Below, one piece after another: positions 37,719 to 47,125 of a stretch of 64,000 nt of DNA. The stretch lies in NCBI GenBank assembly GCA_021788095.1, contig JAJYLB010000001.1, positions 1 through 64,000 on the forward strand. The letters run 5' to 3'. Each line of letters begins with the position of its first letter. The stretch's first letter is position 1. Below the pieces are notes generated by a model. The model was not told where the DNA came from and made no database searches. It saw only the letters and a program-made list of their open reading frames with translations. A program made the position numbers and the translations under genes. Origin of the DNA: Acidobacteriota bacterium. GTDB lineage: Bacteria; Acidobacteriota; Terriglobia; Acidiferrales; UBA7541.

Positions 37719-38744
37719 ATGCAATTGGGAATGGTAGGGCTGGGCAGGATGGGTGCGAACATGGTCCGCCGGTTGATGCGCGGCGGCCACCAGTGCGTGG
37801 TCTACGACCGCGACCAGGGCAGTATCGACCGGCTCGTTTCGGAAGGCGCCATCGGGGCGGCCTCGGTGGAGGATCTCGTGAAGCGGCTCGCTCCCCCGCG
37901 TCCGATTTGGATGATGGTGCCCGCGGCCATCGTGGACAGTGTGATTGCGGATATCGCGCCGCGGCTCGCGAGCGGCGACGTGCTCATTGACGGCGGAAAC
38001 AGCTACTACGTCGACGACCTGCGCCGCGCCGGCCAGCTCGCCCCGCAAGGTATCGCCTACGTCGATGTCGGCACCAGCGGCGGTGTGTGGGGTCTCGAAC
38101 GCGGCTATTGCCAAATGATTGGCGGCCCCGCCGACGTCGTGAAACACCTCGATCCGATTTTCAAGACCCTCGCTCCGGGCCGCGGCTCCGCCCCGAGGAC
38201 TCCCGGCCGCGAGAAGGCTGGCGATACTTCCGAGGAGGGCTATTTTCACTGCGGTCCTTCCGGCGCGGGCCATTTCGTCAAGATGGTTCACAATGGTATC
38301 GAATATGGCGTGATGGCCGCTTATGCCGAAGGCTTGAACGTTCTCCATAGGGCGAACGTGGGCCGCGAGCGCCAAGTCACCGACGCCGAAACCACGCCCT
38401 TGCGCCATCCCGAGCGCTATCAGTACGAGTTCGACCTTGCAGCCATTGCCGAGCTGTGGCGGCGGGGCAGCGTCATTGCCTCCTGGCTGCTCGACTTGAC
38501 GGCAGCCGCGCTCTTCCAGCAGCCCAACCTCGATTCCTACGCCGGCCGCGTCTCCGACTCCGGCGAAGGCCGCTGGACCCTTCTCGCGGCCATCGATGAA
38601 TCGGCGCCGGTGCCCGTCTTGAGTTCCGCGCTCTACAGCCGTTTCAGTTCCCGCGGCCATGCCGACTTCGCCAGCAAGGTTCTGTCGGCCATGCGGTACC
38701 AGTTCGGGGGACATGTCGAGCGTGGGGCCGGCGGAAAGGGGTGA
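37719..38744 (+). CDS. gnd: 6-phosphogluconate dehydrogenase, decarboxylating (short NAD-type)
   Basis: This 341-residue enzyme converts 6-phosphogluconate to ribulose 5-phosphate and CO2. The dinucleotide motif is GLGRMGANMVRRLMRGGH, followed by GGNSYY, DVGTSGGVWGLERGYCQMIGG split around residues 110-130, and the substrate segment SGAGHFVKMVHNGIEYG with catalytic Lys and Asn. The length fits the short GndA/GntZ group. Odd point: a Pro/Arg/Glu-rich insert lies between TLAPG and YFHCGPSGAG. AAAGGAGCG precedes the ATG; the longer open frame runs into repeat DNA and was not used. Confidence 0.93.
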   Translation: MQLGMVGLGRMGANMVRRLMRGGHQCVVYDRDQGSIDRLVSEGAIGAASVEDLVKRLAPPRPIWMMVPAAIVDSVIADIAPRLASGDVLIDGGNSYYVDDLRRAGQLAPQGIAYVDVGTSGGVWGLERGYCQMIGGPADVVKHLDPIFKTLAPGRGSAPRTPGREKAGDTSEEGYFHCGPSGAGHFVKMVHNGIEYGVMAAYAEGLNVLHRANVGRERQVTDAETTPLRHPERYQYEFDLAAIAELWRRGSVIASWLLDLTAAALFQQPNLDSYAGRVSDSGEGRWTLLAAIDESAPVPVLSSALYSRFSSRGHADFASKVLSAMRYQFGGHVERGAGGKG

Positions 38745-38941
38745 GAGTGGGCGGGCCTACTCTCGCCAGCTCGCCGATCTGCCATGGTGGGGTTCGTGGC
38801 TTCTGGTCCTAGGCCGGTACTCCCTAGCTAATACAATTCCCTCGCCCTAGCCGGCGCGCGGTTTCATCGCGAGCACGCTTGCCCCATGCTATGCTTTCGT
38901 TACCCGCCGCAGCGGGCGGGGCAAACAGGGCGGGGGGGACG

Positions 38942-39082
38942 ATGTCTTTTTTCGAGAATCCGGGCGTCCGCTTTCTGATTTACATTCTCGTTCCGGGCGT
39001 GGTGGGCTGCGTGCTTCTCGGCTGGGCGTTCACGCGACTCGGTCGCCGCTACGATTGGCGCCGCAGGCTGACCGGCCGCTAA
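38942..39082 (+). CDS. Small single-span membrane protein
   Basis: This 46-residue product has one hydrophobic helix (FLIYILVPGVVGCVLLGWAF) followed by a basic tail (TRLGRRYDWRRRLTGR), which suggests an inner-membrane protein with its C-terminus in the cytoplasm. A G-rich stretch precedes the ATG. No family is recognised. Confidence 0.5.
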   Translation: MSFFENPGVRFLIYILVPGVVGCVLLGWAFTRLGRRYDWRRRLTGR

Positions 39083-39274
39083 GTCTGAAATCTCAGAGCC
39101 ATATTCCGAGCATCTGATTCCCCCGCCGGCGCATCGAAAAAGCAGGGGAAGGAGCGCCGTGGTCGTGTCGGCTTTTAGCTTTGAGAAGTAGCCGGCACGG
39201 GACGACCGGCGCGGCCGGGGAAGCGTTGCCGGCGGTGCGATGCAGAATCCCAGAAAATTCTCTTGGAGGATCTC

Positions 39275-39877
39275 GTGAGAAAGCTGAGCGTAGCCACTCT
39301 TCTCGTTTCCTGCTCGTTGTTTTTCCTGTTCCAGGGCGTCGCCCACGCGCAGCAAGTGGATCTCTACTATGGCGGCAGCACGATAGAAGCCCCCGCGGCG
39401 ACTTCGGCAACGGGCGATCACGCGCCCTACTCGTTGCGAGGCGGGTATTACAACACGATCGGCGGCGACGTGCTGTTTTTCCACCACCTCGGCGCCGGGG
39501 CGGAAGTCTCCTGGAAAGCGAGGCAGGGCGATTACGCCGGCCAGCCGACAGCGCCCTTCCGGCCGGTCTTCTACGATTTCAACGCGGTGTTCGCGCCGTC
39601 CTTCTCCCACAAGGTGCAGCCGGAATTCCAGGCGGGGATTGGCGCGGAAGATATCCGCTACTACACCGGCTTCTACAACTATTTCACGAATACCAACTAC
39701 GTCTCGAGCAAGCACTTCATGAGCCACTTCTCCGTCGGGTTGAAACTCTACACCTGGGGTAACTTCTTCATTCGCCCGGAAGCGGATTTCTACCTCGTGC
39801 GGAACAACGTGGACTTCAGCGCCGATCGCGCCAATCGCTACGGTGTCTCCATCGGCTACACCCTCGGCTCGCACTAG
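39275..39877 (+). CDS. Outer-membrane beta-barrel protein
   Basis: This 200-residue protein has a signal peptide (KLSVATLLVSCSLFFLFQGV, cleavage likely after AHA). The mature part is rich in alternating aromatic and polar strands (FYDFNAVFAPSF, HFSVGLKLYTWGNFFIRPEA) and ends YGVSIGYTLGSH, like eight-stranded OmpA/OmpX-type barrels. It should sit in the outer membrane; function is unknown. GTG at 39275 is chosen because GGAGGA stands at the correct distance. Confidence 0.8.
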   Translation: MRKLSVATLLVSCSLFFLFQGVAHAQQVDLYYGGSTIEAPAATSATGDHAPYSLRGGYYNTIGGDVLFFHHLGAGAEVSWKARQGDYAGQPTAPFRPVFYDFNAVFAPSFSHKVQPEFQAGIGAEDIRYYTGFYNYFTNTNYVSSKHFMSHFSVGLKLYTWGNFFIRPEADFYLVRNNVDFSADRANRYGVSIGYTLGSH

Positions 39878-40875
39878 CTGGCGAGGAGCAGGGTTTCGGC
39901 GAAGGACCACTCGGCGTCGATCCATTGAGCCGCCTGCCGGAATCCGCATTGTTCGGCCATGCGGCGGGGCTCTTCCGGCGCGTACTTGTGGCTGCTTTCG
40001 GTCCAGATGGTTTCGCCTGCGCGGAGGGTGACCGAGAAGCCGGCCTTCGGGATGCGAACCGTTTGTTCCCGTTCCGCCCGCAGGTACATCTCGATGCGGC
40101 GTTCGGCCTGGTTGTACCGCGCGACGTGCTCGTAATTTCGGAGATCGAAATTCGCGCCGAGTTCGCGATTGATTCGCGCCAGCAGGTTCCGATTGAACGC
40201 CGCGGTGATTCCCAGAGGGTCGTCGTAGCCTCGGAGCAGTTGCGCTTCCGGCTTCTCGAGATCGGTTCCGAGGAGCAAGCCGTCGCCGGGCTCGAAAATC
40301 CTCCGCACGTCCCCGAGGAAGCGCGTTCCCCCCGCCCGGTCGAAATTCCCGATGGTGCTGCCGAGGAAAAGGACGAGCATGCGCTCGCCCGACCCGCGCC
40401 CGGCCGCCGCTTCGCGAAGGCCGTCGAGATATTCGCCTAGGCAGCCCGTGATGCGCAGCGCGGGAATATCGCCGAGCTCGGCGCGGCAGGCGGCGAGCGC
40501 CGCGCGCGAAACGTCGATGGGGAAGTAGGAGGTGGAGTGGCGGCGGCAAAGCTCTTCGAGCAGCCAGCGCGCTTTCTTTCCGGTGCCGCTACCGAGTTCG
40601 ACCACGCGCCCGATTCGGGCGCGCGCCGGCGATGCGGCAAGCGCCGCGATCTCTCCGGCGTGGCGTCGGAGGAGCCGCTCGTCCGCGCGGGTGAGACCGT
40701 ATTCGGGCAGCAAGCTGATCGCTTCGAAGAGGGCCGAACCCATCGCGTCGTAGAGATATTTGGAGGGCAGCTCTTTTGGCCCCTCGCGAAGTAGGCCGCA
40801 GCGCACGTCGGCGGCGAACGCGGCTTGCGCCCTTGCGCGTGCCGTGCGGGCCGGGGCTGGGATTCTGGGCGCCAT
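39874..40875 (-). CDS. egtD: L-histidine N-alpha-methyltransferase EgtD
   Basis: This 333-residue SAM-dependent enzyme trimethylates histidine to hercynine, the first step to ergothioneine. The SAM motif is VVELGSGTGKKARWLLEEL; the family block PSKYLYDAMGSALFEAIS is at about 37-54 and FLGSTIGNFDR in the middle. It starts four bases after the egtB stop and is clearly in one operon with it. Confidence 0.94.
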   Translation of the reverse strand: MAPRIPAPARTARARAQAAFAADVRCGLLREGPKELPSKYLYDAMGSALFEAISLLPEYGLTRADERLLRRHAGEIAALAASPARARIGRVVELGSGTGKKARWLLEELCRRHSTSYFPIDVSRAALAACRAELGDIPALRITGCLGEYLDGLREAAAGRGSGERMLVLFLGSTIGNFDRAGGTRFLGDVRRIFEPGDGLLLGTDLEKPEAQLLRGYDDPLGITAAFNRNLLARINRELGANFDLRNYEHVARYNQAERRIEMYLRAEREQTVRIPKAGFSVTLRAGETIWTESSHKYAPEEPRRMAEQCGFRQAAQWIDAEWSFAETLLLAS

Positions 40876-40879
40876 GGCG

Positions 40880-42271
40880 TCAGTCGCTCGTGCAGCGAAA
40901 GCCGGCGTAGATGTAAGGATAGTGCGGTTGGAACCAGTTGCGGAAGCTGCGCCGCAGCAGCCGCGCAGCCGTTCGCGAAGACCCGCCCTTCATCGTGAAG
41001 TGCTTGCCATCGAAGAAGTCCGCCGAATAGCCGGGGTAAAAGGGAAAGGGAGCGAAACCGGGAAACGGCGCGAACACGCTCGACGTCCACTCCCACCCGT
41101 TTCCGAGCATCCCCTCGACCCCGAAGGCGCTGCTCCCTGCCGGATACGCCTCCACGGAAACCGGATCCCAGCGCGCGAAATCGAAGTTGCCGCGGCGTGG
41201 CGAAGGCGGCTCCTCGCCCCACGGATAAGCCCGCTCCTCGCCGCCGTCTGCCGCGCGCTGCCATTGCGCTTCGGTAGGCAGCGCCATTCCCGCCCAGCGC
41301 GCGTAGGCGCTCGCCTCCGCATGACTCACGTACACCGGCCAGTCGAGCGGCAGGGGGAATTCCTCGAACATGCCGCGCCACAGCCAGCGCCCGTCCTCGC
41401 GCCGCCAGAAGAGAGGATGCCGAACGCCCTCCGCGCTCTTCCATTTCCACGCCGACCCGCTCCACCAGGCCCGGTTCTCGTAGCCGCCGGCATCGACGAA
41501 GCGCAGATACTCCGCGTTGGTGACCATGGTGCGCCCGATCTGGAAATCCTCGACGTGCACCCCATGCGATTCGTACTCGTTGTCCCAGGCGAACGTTTCC
41601 TCTTCGGCGCGCCCGAGCGCGCGTGAAGAGCCCAGCGTGACGGCGCCGCCGGGAATCGCGACCATCGAGGGCAGGGAACTCCGCTGGCTCCGTTCGACAG
41701 GCTCACGGCCCTGATCCCGCCGAGGCGGGTCGAAGGGCGGCGGCTCGGGAACCTCAGGCTGCGCCACCCGCCGCTTGGCGTCGTAGGGCATTTGCTGGAG
41801 CAAGTAGGAAAGCGTTTCTTCGTGCATCAGCCGGTGCTCGATCGCGACGTTCAGCAACCGGCTGAACTCGGCTGGGCCGCCGTTCGCGGGCGAGCGCCGC
41901 GCTTTGGCGATTCCCGCGTCCAGCTCGGAGCGAATGGCCGCACCGTAGTTTCGCACCACGTGCTCCGCCGGCCAGTCTTCCGGCCGGTCGGCGGGCAGGC
42001 CGCCGCCGACGGGGTCGATCCCGAAAGCGAACAGGCGGTCGTACTCTGGCTGCCAGGGTGGCCGGCAGCCAGCGGCTTCCCGAAGCAAGTTCCAGTCGAA
42101 AGCTTCGAGATGGCCGAGGTAAAAAATGATTCGATGACGCGCGGGGATCGGGCGGTCGTAGAGCCGCTCGGGCTTCACCAAATCGAAGAGGGCGTCGGTG
42201 CGGCGCCTGGCATCATCCAGCTCGGCGCGTAGGTCTGACGCGGCCCTCTGCACTCCTTGCCTCCCCGGCAT
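40880..42271 (-). CDS. egtB: Ergothioneine sulfoxide synthase EgtB
   Basis: This 463-residue non-haem iron enzyme joins hercynine to a thiol with oxygen. The N-terminal DinB-like domain carries the iron-binding His residues in LGHLEAFDWN and EHRLMHEETLSYLL (HxxxHxE pattern); the C-terminal half is an FGE-sulfatase-like domain with VTNAEYLRFVDAGGYENR and WPVYVSHAEASAYARWAG. With no egtA, egtC or egtE near, cysteine may be the direct sulfur donor, as in some two-gene systems. The ATG at 42271 has AGGGG ahead; an upstream GTG at 42292 is possible. Confidence 0.92.
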   Translation of the reverse strand: MPGRQGVQRAASDLRAELDDARRRTDALFDLVKPERLYDRPIPARHRIIFYLGHLEAFDWNLLREAAGCRPPWQPEYDRLFAFGIDPVGGGLPADRPEDWPAEHVVRNYGAAIRSELDAGIAKARRSPANGGPAEFSRLLNVAIEHRLMHEETLSYLLQQMPYDAKRRVAQPEVPEPPPFDPPRRDQGREPVERSQRSSLPSMVAIPGGAVTLGSSRALGRAEEETFAWDNEYESHGVHVEDFQIGRTMVTNAEYLRFVDAGGYENRAWWSGSAWKWKSAEGVRHPLFWRREDGRWLWRGMFEEFPLPLDWPVYVSHAEASAYARWAGMALPTEAQWQRAADGGEERAYPWGEEPPSPRRGNFDFARWDPVSVEAYPAGSSAFGVEGMLGNGWEWTSSVFAPFPGFAPFPFYPGYSADFFDGKHFTMKGGSSRTAARLLRRSFRNWFQPHYPYIYAGFRCTSD

Positions 42272-42401
42272 CGTTCCCCTCGGATGGGTCACCTACTTCG
42301 ATGATGCCAGCAGCGATGCCGCTTCGCCAAACAATTCCCGAGCCGCGGCTGGCCGCAGTCTTTGCCTTCTGTTGCCTGTGGCCTGTTGCCTATTGCCTGT
42401 T

Positions 42402-42670
42402 GTAGCGTCGGCCGGTTTTGCAAGTTTGCGACTTTGCATGAAACGGTAATCCCCGTTCGGCCTGCCGAGCCGCGGATGTCCGCGGATGAAAACGACGGGG
42501 CCATCGGCGCCAATCCGGGTCTGGAAAACCCGTCGGAGGGCGGCGGGAAATGACGTGGGGAAGTGCTGTGTTTTCAACGGGAAGTTCGCCTAGCCCGTCG
42601 CTGACGGTCGAGTTGCGTTTCTTCCCTTTTTCTTCTCTCCGCGCTTGTAGTGCTACACGCTGTAACGCCA
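42402..42670 (+). repeat. Left arm of a large inverted repeat around the methylase-nuclease island
   Basis: About 270 bases match, in reverse, 48249-48516. Shared blocks include GTGGGGAAGTGCT, CCCGTCGGAGGGCG, CGGTCGAGTTGCGTTTCTTC and TTTTCTTCTCTC. The match is imperfect, so the arms are not recent copies. Confidence 0.85.
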
Positions 42671-42954
42671 CGGCCCCACCTGTCAACCAGTTCCTTGATT
42701 GCTGTGGCCTGTGACCTGTTGCCTGTAACCTGTCTTTCGGGTTACGAGCCAGCCGTCGAAGCACCATAGCGACCGCTGCCAGATCTGCCGACATCCCGCG
42801 CGCCGGGAGATCGATCGGGAATTTCTCCGCTGGGCACACCCGGACTCGCTAGTTCGCGAGTACGGTCTTGGCAGCTCTCGGGCCGTCTATCGCCACGGGC
42901 ACGCCTGCGGTCTATTGGAGAAGCGGCAGGAGCGGTTTTTCGCTCGTGCGCGCC

Positions 42955-43065
42955 GGCTATTGATCCTTGCAGAAGAAATGTCCTACTTGGTCATTCCGAG
43001 CGCAGCGAGGAATCTGCTTTCCCCGCCTGCCTCGTGGGACATTTCTTTTGCAGTAGTCAATAGCC
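42955..43065 (+). repeat. 111-base element with inverted ends, copy A
   Basis: The ends are GGCTATTGA...TGCAGAAGAAATGTCC and, inverted, GGCTATTGA...TGCAAAAGAAATGTCC. The centre includes TCATTCCGAGCGCAGCGAGG. It is nearly identical to 49616-49732 in the opposite orientation. It resembles a miniature non-autonomous transposable element. Confidence 0.85.
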
Positions 43066-43353
43066 GTTCGGAGGTGGGAGGAGACGCTGGGGACTTCGGC
43101 CGAGGCCCTCGGCCCGGAGGCGCAGCCCGAACGCTGGCCGCTGATTTGTAGCCGGGGACGCCGAGGTTGCCGGCCGGATTCCTTGTGCGACCGCCGTCCA
43201 GTCGGGCCCGGGACGGAAGAGTTTCAGCGGGCAGGAAATTCTCATATGGGCATTTGAACCGCGGAAGGTGGATTAACGCCACGGATGCAGCAAAACTCGC
43301 GGCAAACTAGCACTGGTGGATCGCGTATTTCGTGGTGGCCGCGGGGCGAACCC

Positions 43354-44373
43354 CTATCTCACGCGATATTCCCGGATGCGGGTGTGCTGGATCAGCAGAT
43401 GCAGGGTCGGCAGAGTGAACACCCTTCCATCGGTTGCTTGGAGTAGGCGGCGCATATCCTCACGCCGAACCTTGAAACCGCGGCCAGCCACGCAGGCGAT
43501 CACATCGTAGTCCTTGCCCTACTCGTCCCGGAGTGTGCGGAGCCGTTGCACGCGTGCGACCTTGTCCCGCGCCGTCCCGTCATCTTCCGTCAGTTTTGCC
43601 TCAATCACCGCCGCCGGTGTGAACTCGTCGGGAATAATGAAGTCGGGTGCTTGGTCGAACCCTGGTACACGTTCGGCCCGCTTGGTCTCCCGAAAGCTAA
43701 CCCCTGCCGCGGTCAGGACGTTCCTGATTGCGACCTCCACAACCTCTCCGACAAGCTCGCTTACAGAGTCGCGGTGTGTTGCAAATGGTCGCCCGAGGAA
43801 TCGCTCGTAGAGGAGAACGGGATATGGTGCCCCGAGTTCGGACATGGATCGTAAGCTGCGCAGTCCCTCTGCAGTATCCGCCTTGTCCAGCCTATGGACT
43901 ACGCCCGGAGGCATAGACGGCGTACCCTGTGCCAGCAGCCGCACGCCGACGTCAACCATGGCGCGGACCCGCTTCGCGGTGACCCCCTCGCCTTCGTCCA
44001 TCGGGGCCAACGGTGCAAGGCGAACTTTTCGGTCGATGGACCGCGCTGCTCCCTGGTCCACTTCTACGCCCGCCACCTCGGTAGTGACGTAGGCCCACTC
44101 AGGTGGCGACAGCCCGAGGATGCACCGAAAGACCGTGAAGGCGATCCGAGCCTCATGGAGGGCCGTGAGAACATTTTCGGCTGTGACTACTTTAAAGGCG
44201 TCAGTGCAGCGCTTGAGGACCTCGTAACCCTTCTCGAATACTGGGTATTCAATGAAGTCGTCGCCCTTGGGTACTTCGAGGAAGGTTGACCTAAGCTCGT
44301 CGAATACCTCATCGACTAGCGGGTCCCAAGGGACGTTTGGATCACGGTAATTTGTCTCAAAACGTAGCGGCAC
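43354..44373 (-). pseudogene. PD-(D/E)xK nuclease paired with the DNA methylase, cut by an in-frame amber codon
   Basis: From the GTG at 44373 (GAGGT just ahead) 284 codons run to TAG at 43519-43521. The nuclease core is visible: Glu residues in SELVGEVVEVAI, Asp244 in APDFIIPDEF, and Glu258-Ala-Lys260 in VIEAKLTEDDG. The same frame stays open for 54 more codons past the TAG, reading GKDYDVIACVAGRGFKVRRE and ending at 43354, which looks like the natural end of the fold. A TGG-to-TAG change would explain it. The start overlaps the methylase stop by 17 bases, so the two are translationally coupled. Probable role: the cutting partner of a restriction-modification pair. Confidence 0.7.
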
Positions 44374-46552
44374 CGCGGGACCTCGTGGGGGAGTCGGGAG
44401 CGGTAAGCAGGATGCGGGAGGATCTGGGGCGAGCTCCCCCGGCCGGCATCCGCCCCAGGAGCGCTTCGGCGTCGGCAATCTGCCTGACCGCCAGCGCGAA
44501 GCGGTCCAGCTTTTTAGAGATTTTAACGCCTCGGTCCCAGCCCTCCCGTAGGTTCCAGACGGCCATGCGGGTCAGGTGGCCTAGCATAATGCAGCGGGTG
44601 TCGCCGCCCCCTGCCTTACAGCCTGCCTGGGCGAGTTGGGCCAGATCGCTGAGAAGTATCGCCTCGAGTCCCTCGGCGGAGGTGAACAGCCAGCGCCGGG
44701 GCATGCGACCGCGGCTGCGGCACACGAACACCGTGTCGACAATCGAGGATGAAGTGCCGTGGATGTGGATGGAGCCGCCCATCTCGGCCGGGCATGGCAG
44801 CGAGGCAGAGCACACCAGTCCAGCATCGAGTATGGCAACACCCGCGGCGAAGTACGCCTCCGCCCTGTTATGGTGGTACGTGAAAACCAGCGGCGCGCCA
44901 GGCCTTAGCGCCTCAGCCATGCGGGAAAAAACGCGGCTGAGACCTTCTGTGAAGTGTTCGAGTCCTCGGCCCCTTGTCACGTTGCCTGTAAGCTCTCCCG
45001 CGGCCCGAGTCGAGGGACGGTCAAACCCTTCCGCTCCCCCGCCGGCCAGGCGACGCAGCCACACGTAACAGAAATCCATCAGCTCCGCGTACTGCACGTT
45101 GCCGAAATACGGCGGATCGGTGAAAACGGCATCGAGGCTCGCAGCCGCGAGTTTTTCCGTGGCCGCGTCGGCGCAGCGAAGGCTAACGTTACGGCGCCGG
45201 CCGTCGGCCAGGCTCTCGCCGATCCACTCGCCCTTGATCGGAATTTGAATGCTACCCGTGCCGTTGCCGCGCACCTCGAATGGGGCTTCGCAGTAGCGTT
45301 TTGCCTTGGCATACTTGTCTATGATGTTTGCCCACCCGCCGGATCCAATGCTTACGCCGCGGGCATCGGAGATGCCAAGCAGGTTGGATTCGCATTCGAC
45401 GAGCCCCACAGGAAAGCCGTGCACCGAGAAGATATCGAGCGACTTTAGCGCCCAAGTGTCGTACCTGCAGAGCATGTTCTGGTAGCGCAGCAGGTCCGAA
45501 AGGTTGGTGGCTAAGGCTCGGCGGAGACGCTCATCCCCGACTTCACGTACCAGCCGGCAGCTTGTTTCCAACCCCAGGAGTTGCCGGTCGTTGAACATCT
45601 GGCGGTAATGGCTGTAGCCCCATCGGTGCAGGCGGTCAGTTTCGTCGCCGGCCGGAATCTCGTCGTCCGGAACAAACTGCGCCTTCACGCGTGCCCACCG
45701 CTCTGTGGCCACGGCAACGCGGGCCCTGTCTTTTGCGTCCGGCTTCTTGAAAAAGCGCCCGTTGTGGTGAGCCTTCCGGGGAGGGTTGTGATACTCGATG
45801 GCGAACATTCGGTGGCGAGGGGATCCGTCTTCCGAGGAGGGGTAGCGGTTCGCGCGGCCACAGTGCGGACAAGCGCAGCGGTTGCGGCTCGCCGGGCCCT
45901 GAAGCTTCAGCGTAGCTTTACAGCCGCGGCACGAACCGGGTTTCTCTCGGTCAGTGACTTCGTTTAGATCTCCGCACTCAGGGCAGACAAGCACGTTCTT
46001 GGGGTGGCGCGAATCTTCGGCTATGAGATAGCCAGGGAACAGGTCAACGGCCTTGCCGCAGGAACGGCAGTCAATTACCTTGACCCACAGGAAATATTTG
46101 ACCGGGACATCGGCGTCGCCGTAGAGCGGGCAGTCCGTCACGTATAGCCCGCCAACTTCAGCGCGGAGAGCTGTAAGCATGCGGCGAGCTTCTTCTTCGT
46201 ATGTCTGGACATTGAGATGTTCGATTTCCTCGCGGACGATCCAAACCGCCATAGGATTTATGTCGAAGCCGAACACATCGCAGCCGAGGCGATTGGCCTC
46301 GATGAGAGGCGAGCCGCCGCCCATGAAGGGGTCGGCGATCTTGCGGCCGGGGAACCCGTTAGCCCTGTAGTAGAGATCGGCGACCGGGTCGCTGCCGAAC
46401 TCCGCAAGCGCCAGGGCTCGGAACAGGGTACCGGGGCGACGCGCGAACCACTTGTGCACCGCGATAATGGGCCGATAGTTCTGCTGGATTTGCTTTTCCC
46501 GCAGGGCAAGCTTGGCGACGAACGGTACGTCGAAGCTGGCTTCAATTGTCAT
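44357..46552 (-). CDS. DUF1156/COG1743-type DNA methylase with zinc ribbons
   Basis: This 731-residue predicted adenine-N6 DNA methyltransferase has an N-terminal block EKQIQQNYRPIIAVHKWFAR of the DUF1156 type, the SAM motif DPFMGGG at 74-80 followed by FGFDINP, and the catalytic DPPYFGNVQYAELMD near residue 480. Between them are CxxC zinc pairs (CRSC, CPEC, CRGC, CACPHC). This order, SAM motif before DPPY with a long insert, fits the family. Such methylases occur in phage-defence islands. It is the first gene of a pair with the nuclease. The recognition sequence cannot be deduced. Confidence 0.88.
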   Translation of the reverse strand: MTIEASFDVPFVAKLALREKQIQQNYRPIIAVHKWFARRPGTLFRALALAEFGSDPVADLYYRANGFPGRKIADPFMGGGSPLIEANRLGCDVFGFDINPMAVWIVREEIEHLNVQTYEEEARRMLTALRAEVGGLYVTDCPLYGDADVPVKYFLWVKVIDCRSCGKAVDLFPGYLIAEDSRHPKNVLVCPECGDLNEVTDREKPGSCRGCKATLKLQGPASRNRCACPHCGRANRYPSSEDGSPRHRMFAIEYHNPPRKAHHNGRFFKKPDAKDRARVAVATERWARVKAQFVPDDEIPAGDETDRLHRWGYSHYRQMFNDRQLLGLETSCRLVREVGDERLRRALATNLSDLLRYQNMLCRYDTWALKSLDIFSVHGFPVGLVECESNLLGISDARGVSIGSGGWANIIDKYAKAKRYCEAPFEVRGNGTGSIQIPIKGEWIGESLADGRRRNVSLRCADAATEKLAAASLDAVFTDPPYFGNVQYAELMDFCYVWLRRLAGGGAEGFDRPSTRAAGELTGNVTRGRGLEHFTEGLSRVFSRMAEALRPGAPLVFTYHHNRAEAYFAAGVAILDAGLVCSASLPCPAEMGGSIHIHGTSSSIVDTVFVCRSRGRMPRRWLFTSAEGLEAILLSDLAQLAQAGCKAGGGDTRCIMLGHLTRMAVWNLREGWDRGVKISKKLDRFALAVRQIADAEALLGRMPAGGARPRSSRILLTAPDSPTRSRGAATF

Positions 46553-47125
46553 AGCGTCAGACCGTCTCAGGTGCCCGCGCGCGGTCGCGGGCTGATCTGC
46601 TGCCCCTTAGCGGGCCGACGGTCCCGGTTGCGTACTCTACCAGAGGTCACCGCTGTACGGCACGCTCGGCCTGAGGGCCTGAGGGCGGGAAAGACTGTGC
46701 GGGTAGCGATTCGTGGTGGGCCCGTGCTCAATAGAAATGCTGATCTGTTTTTTAAGTCACCGCGCACCAGGCCCCATCTCCTGGCCTCGTTTGCGACCCT
46801 GTAACCCCTACGCCGTGACGTTGACCGGTGCACGGGGATCGGCCCCGGACGCAGGCAAGCCCCGGGCCTGTCGCGATCCATGGCCGGGCGCGGCGCGGTG
46901 TGGCCAGCATGGACCCACCGGCGAAATTCCCCGCGGGCTCCGGCAGAGCAAGAAGGGTGGGCGAACGGATTCAACGGGAACATCCGACATCAGTTCCGAG
47001 GACCGGTCGGGGGGGATTCGACGGGCCTATGGGGCCGGGATTTCCATTTTCACTGAGGTAAGGTATCTCACGCGCTCGGCGAGACCGTTACCAATTCCAC
47101 GCCTTTTTTTCGTAATTAAACGCGT
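46553..47125. other. Intergenic stretch within the island, no gene seen
   Basis: About 570 bases hold no convincing frame. A TAAACGCGTTTA palindrome lies just after the second nuclease gene's stop, near 47117-47128. The methylase promoter should be here. Confidence 0.5.

Larger units (their letters stand above)
42272..43353. other. Repeat-rich intergenic region at the left border of the defence island
   Basis: No gene is seen in about 1.1 kb. It contains short GCCTGTTGCCT-type tandem repeats (about 42369-42402 and 42705-42740), the left inverted repeat (42402-42670) and one copy of a 111-base element with inverted ends (42955-43065). Confidence 0.65.

Noticed and set aside
42915-43151. Small plus-strand frame over the inverted-end element
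   Set aside because: It translates the repeat element itself and is not conserved as a protein in copy B's other frame.
43519-43521. Pyrrolysine or other recoding at the amber codon
   Set aside because: No pyrrolysine genes or recoding signals are seen in the window; mutation or read error is simpler.
46567-46983. 138-codon minus-strand frame upstream of the methylase
   Set aside because: Its sequence is Arg/Pro-rich and low in hydrophobic order, with no ribosome binding site; treated as non-coding.
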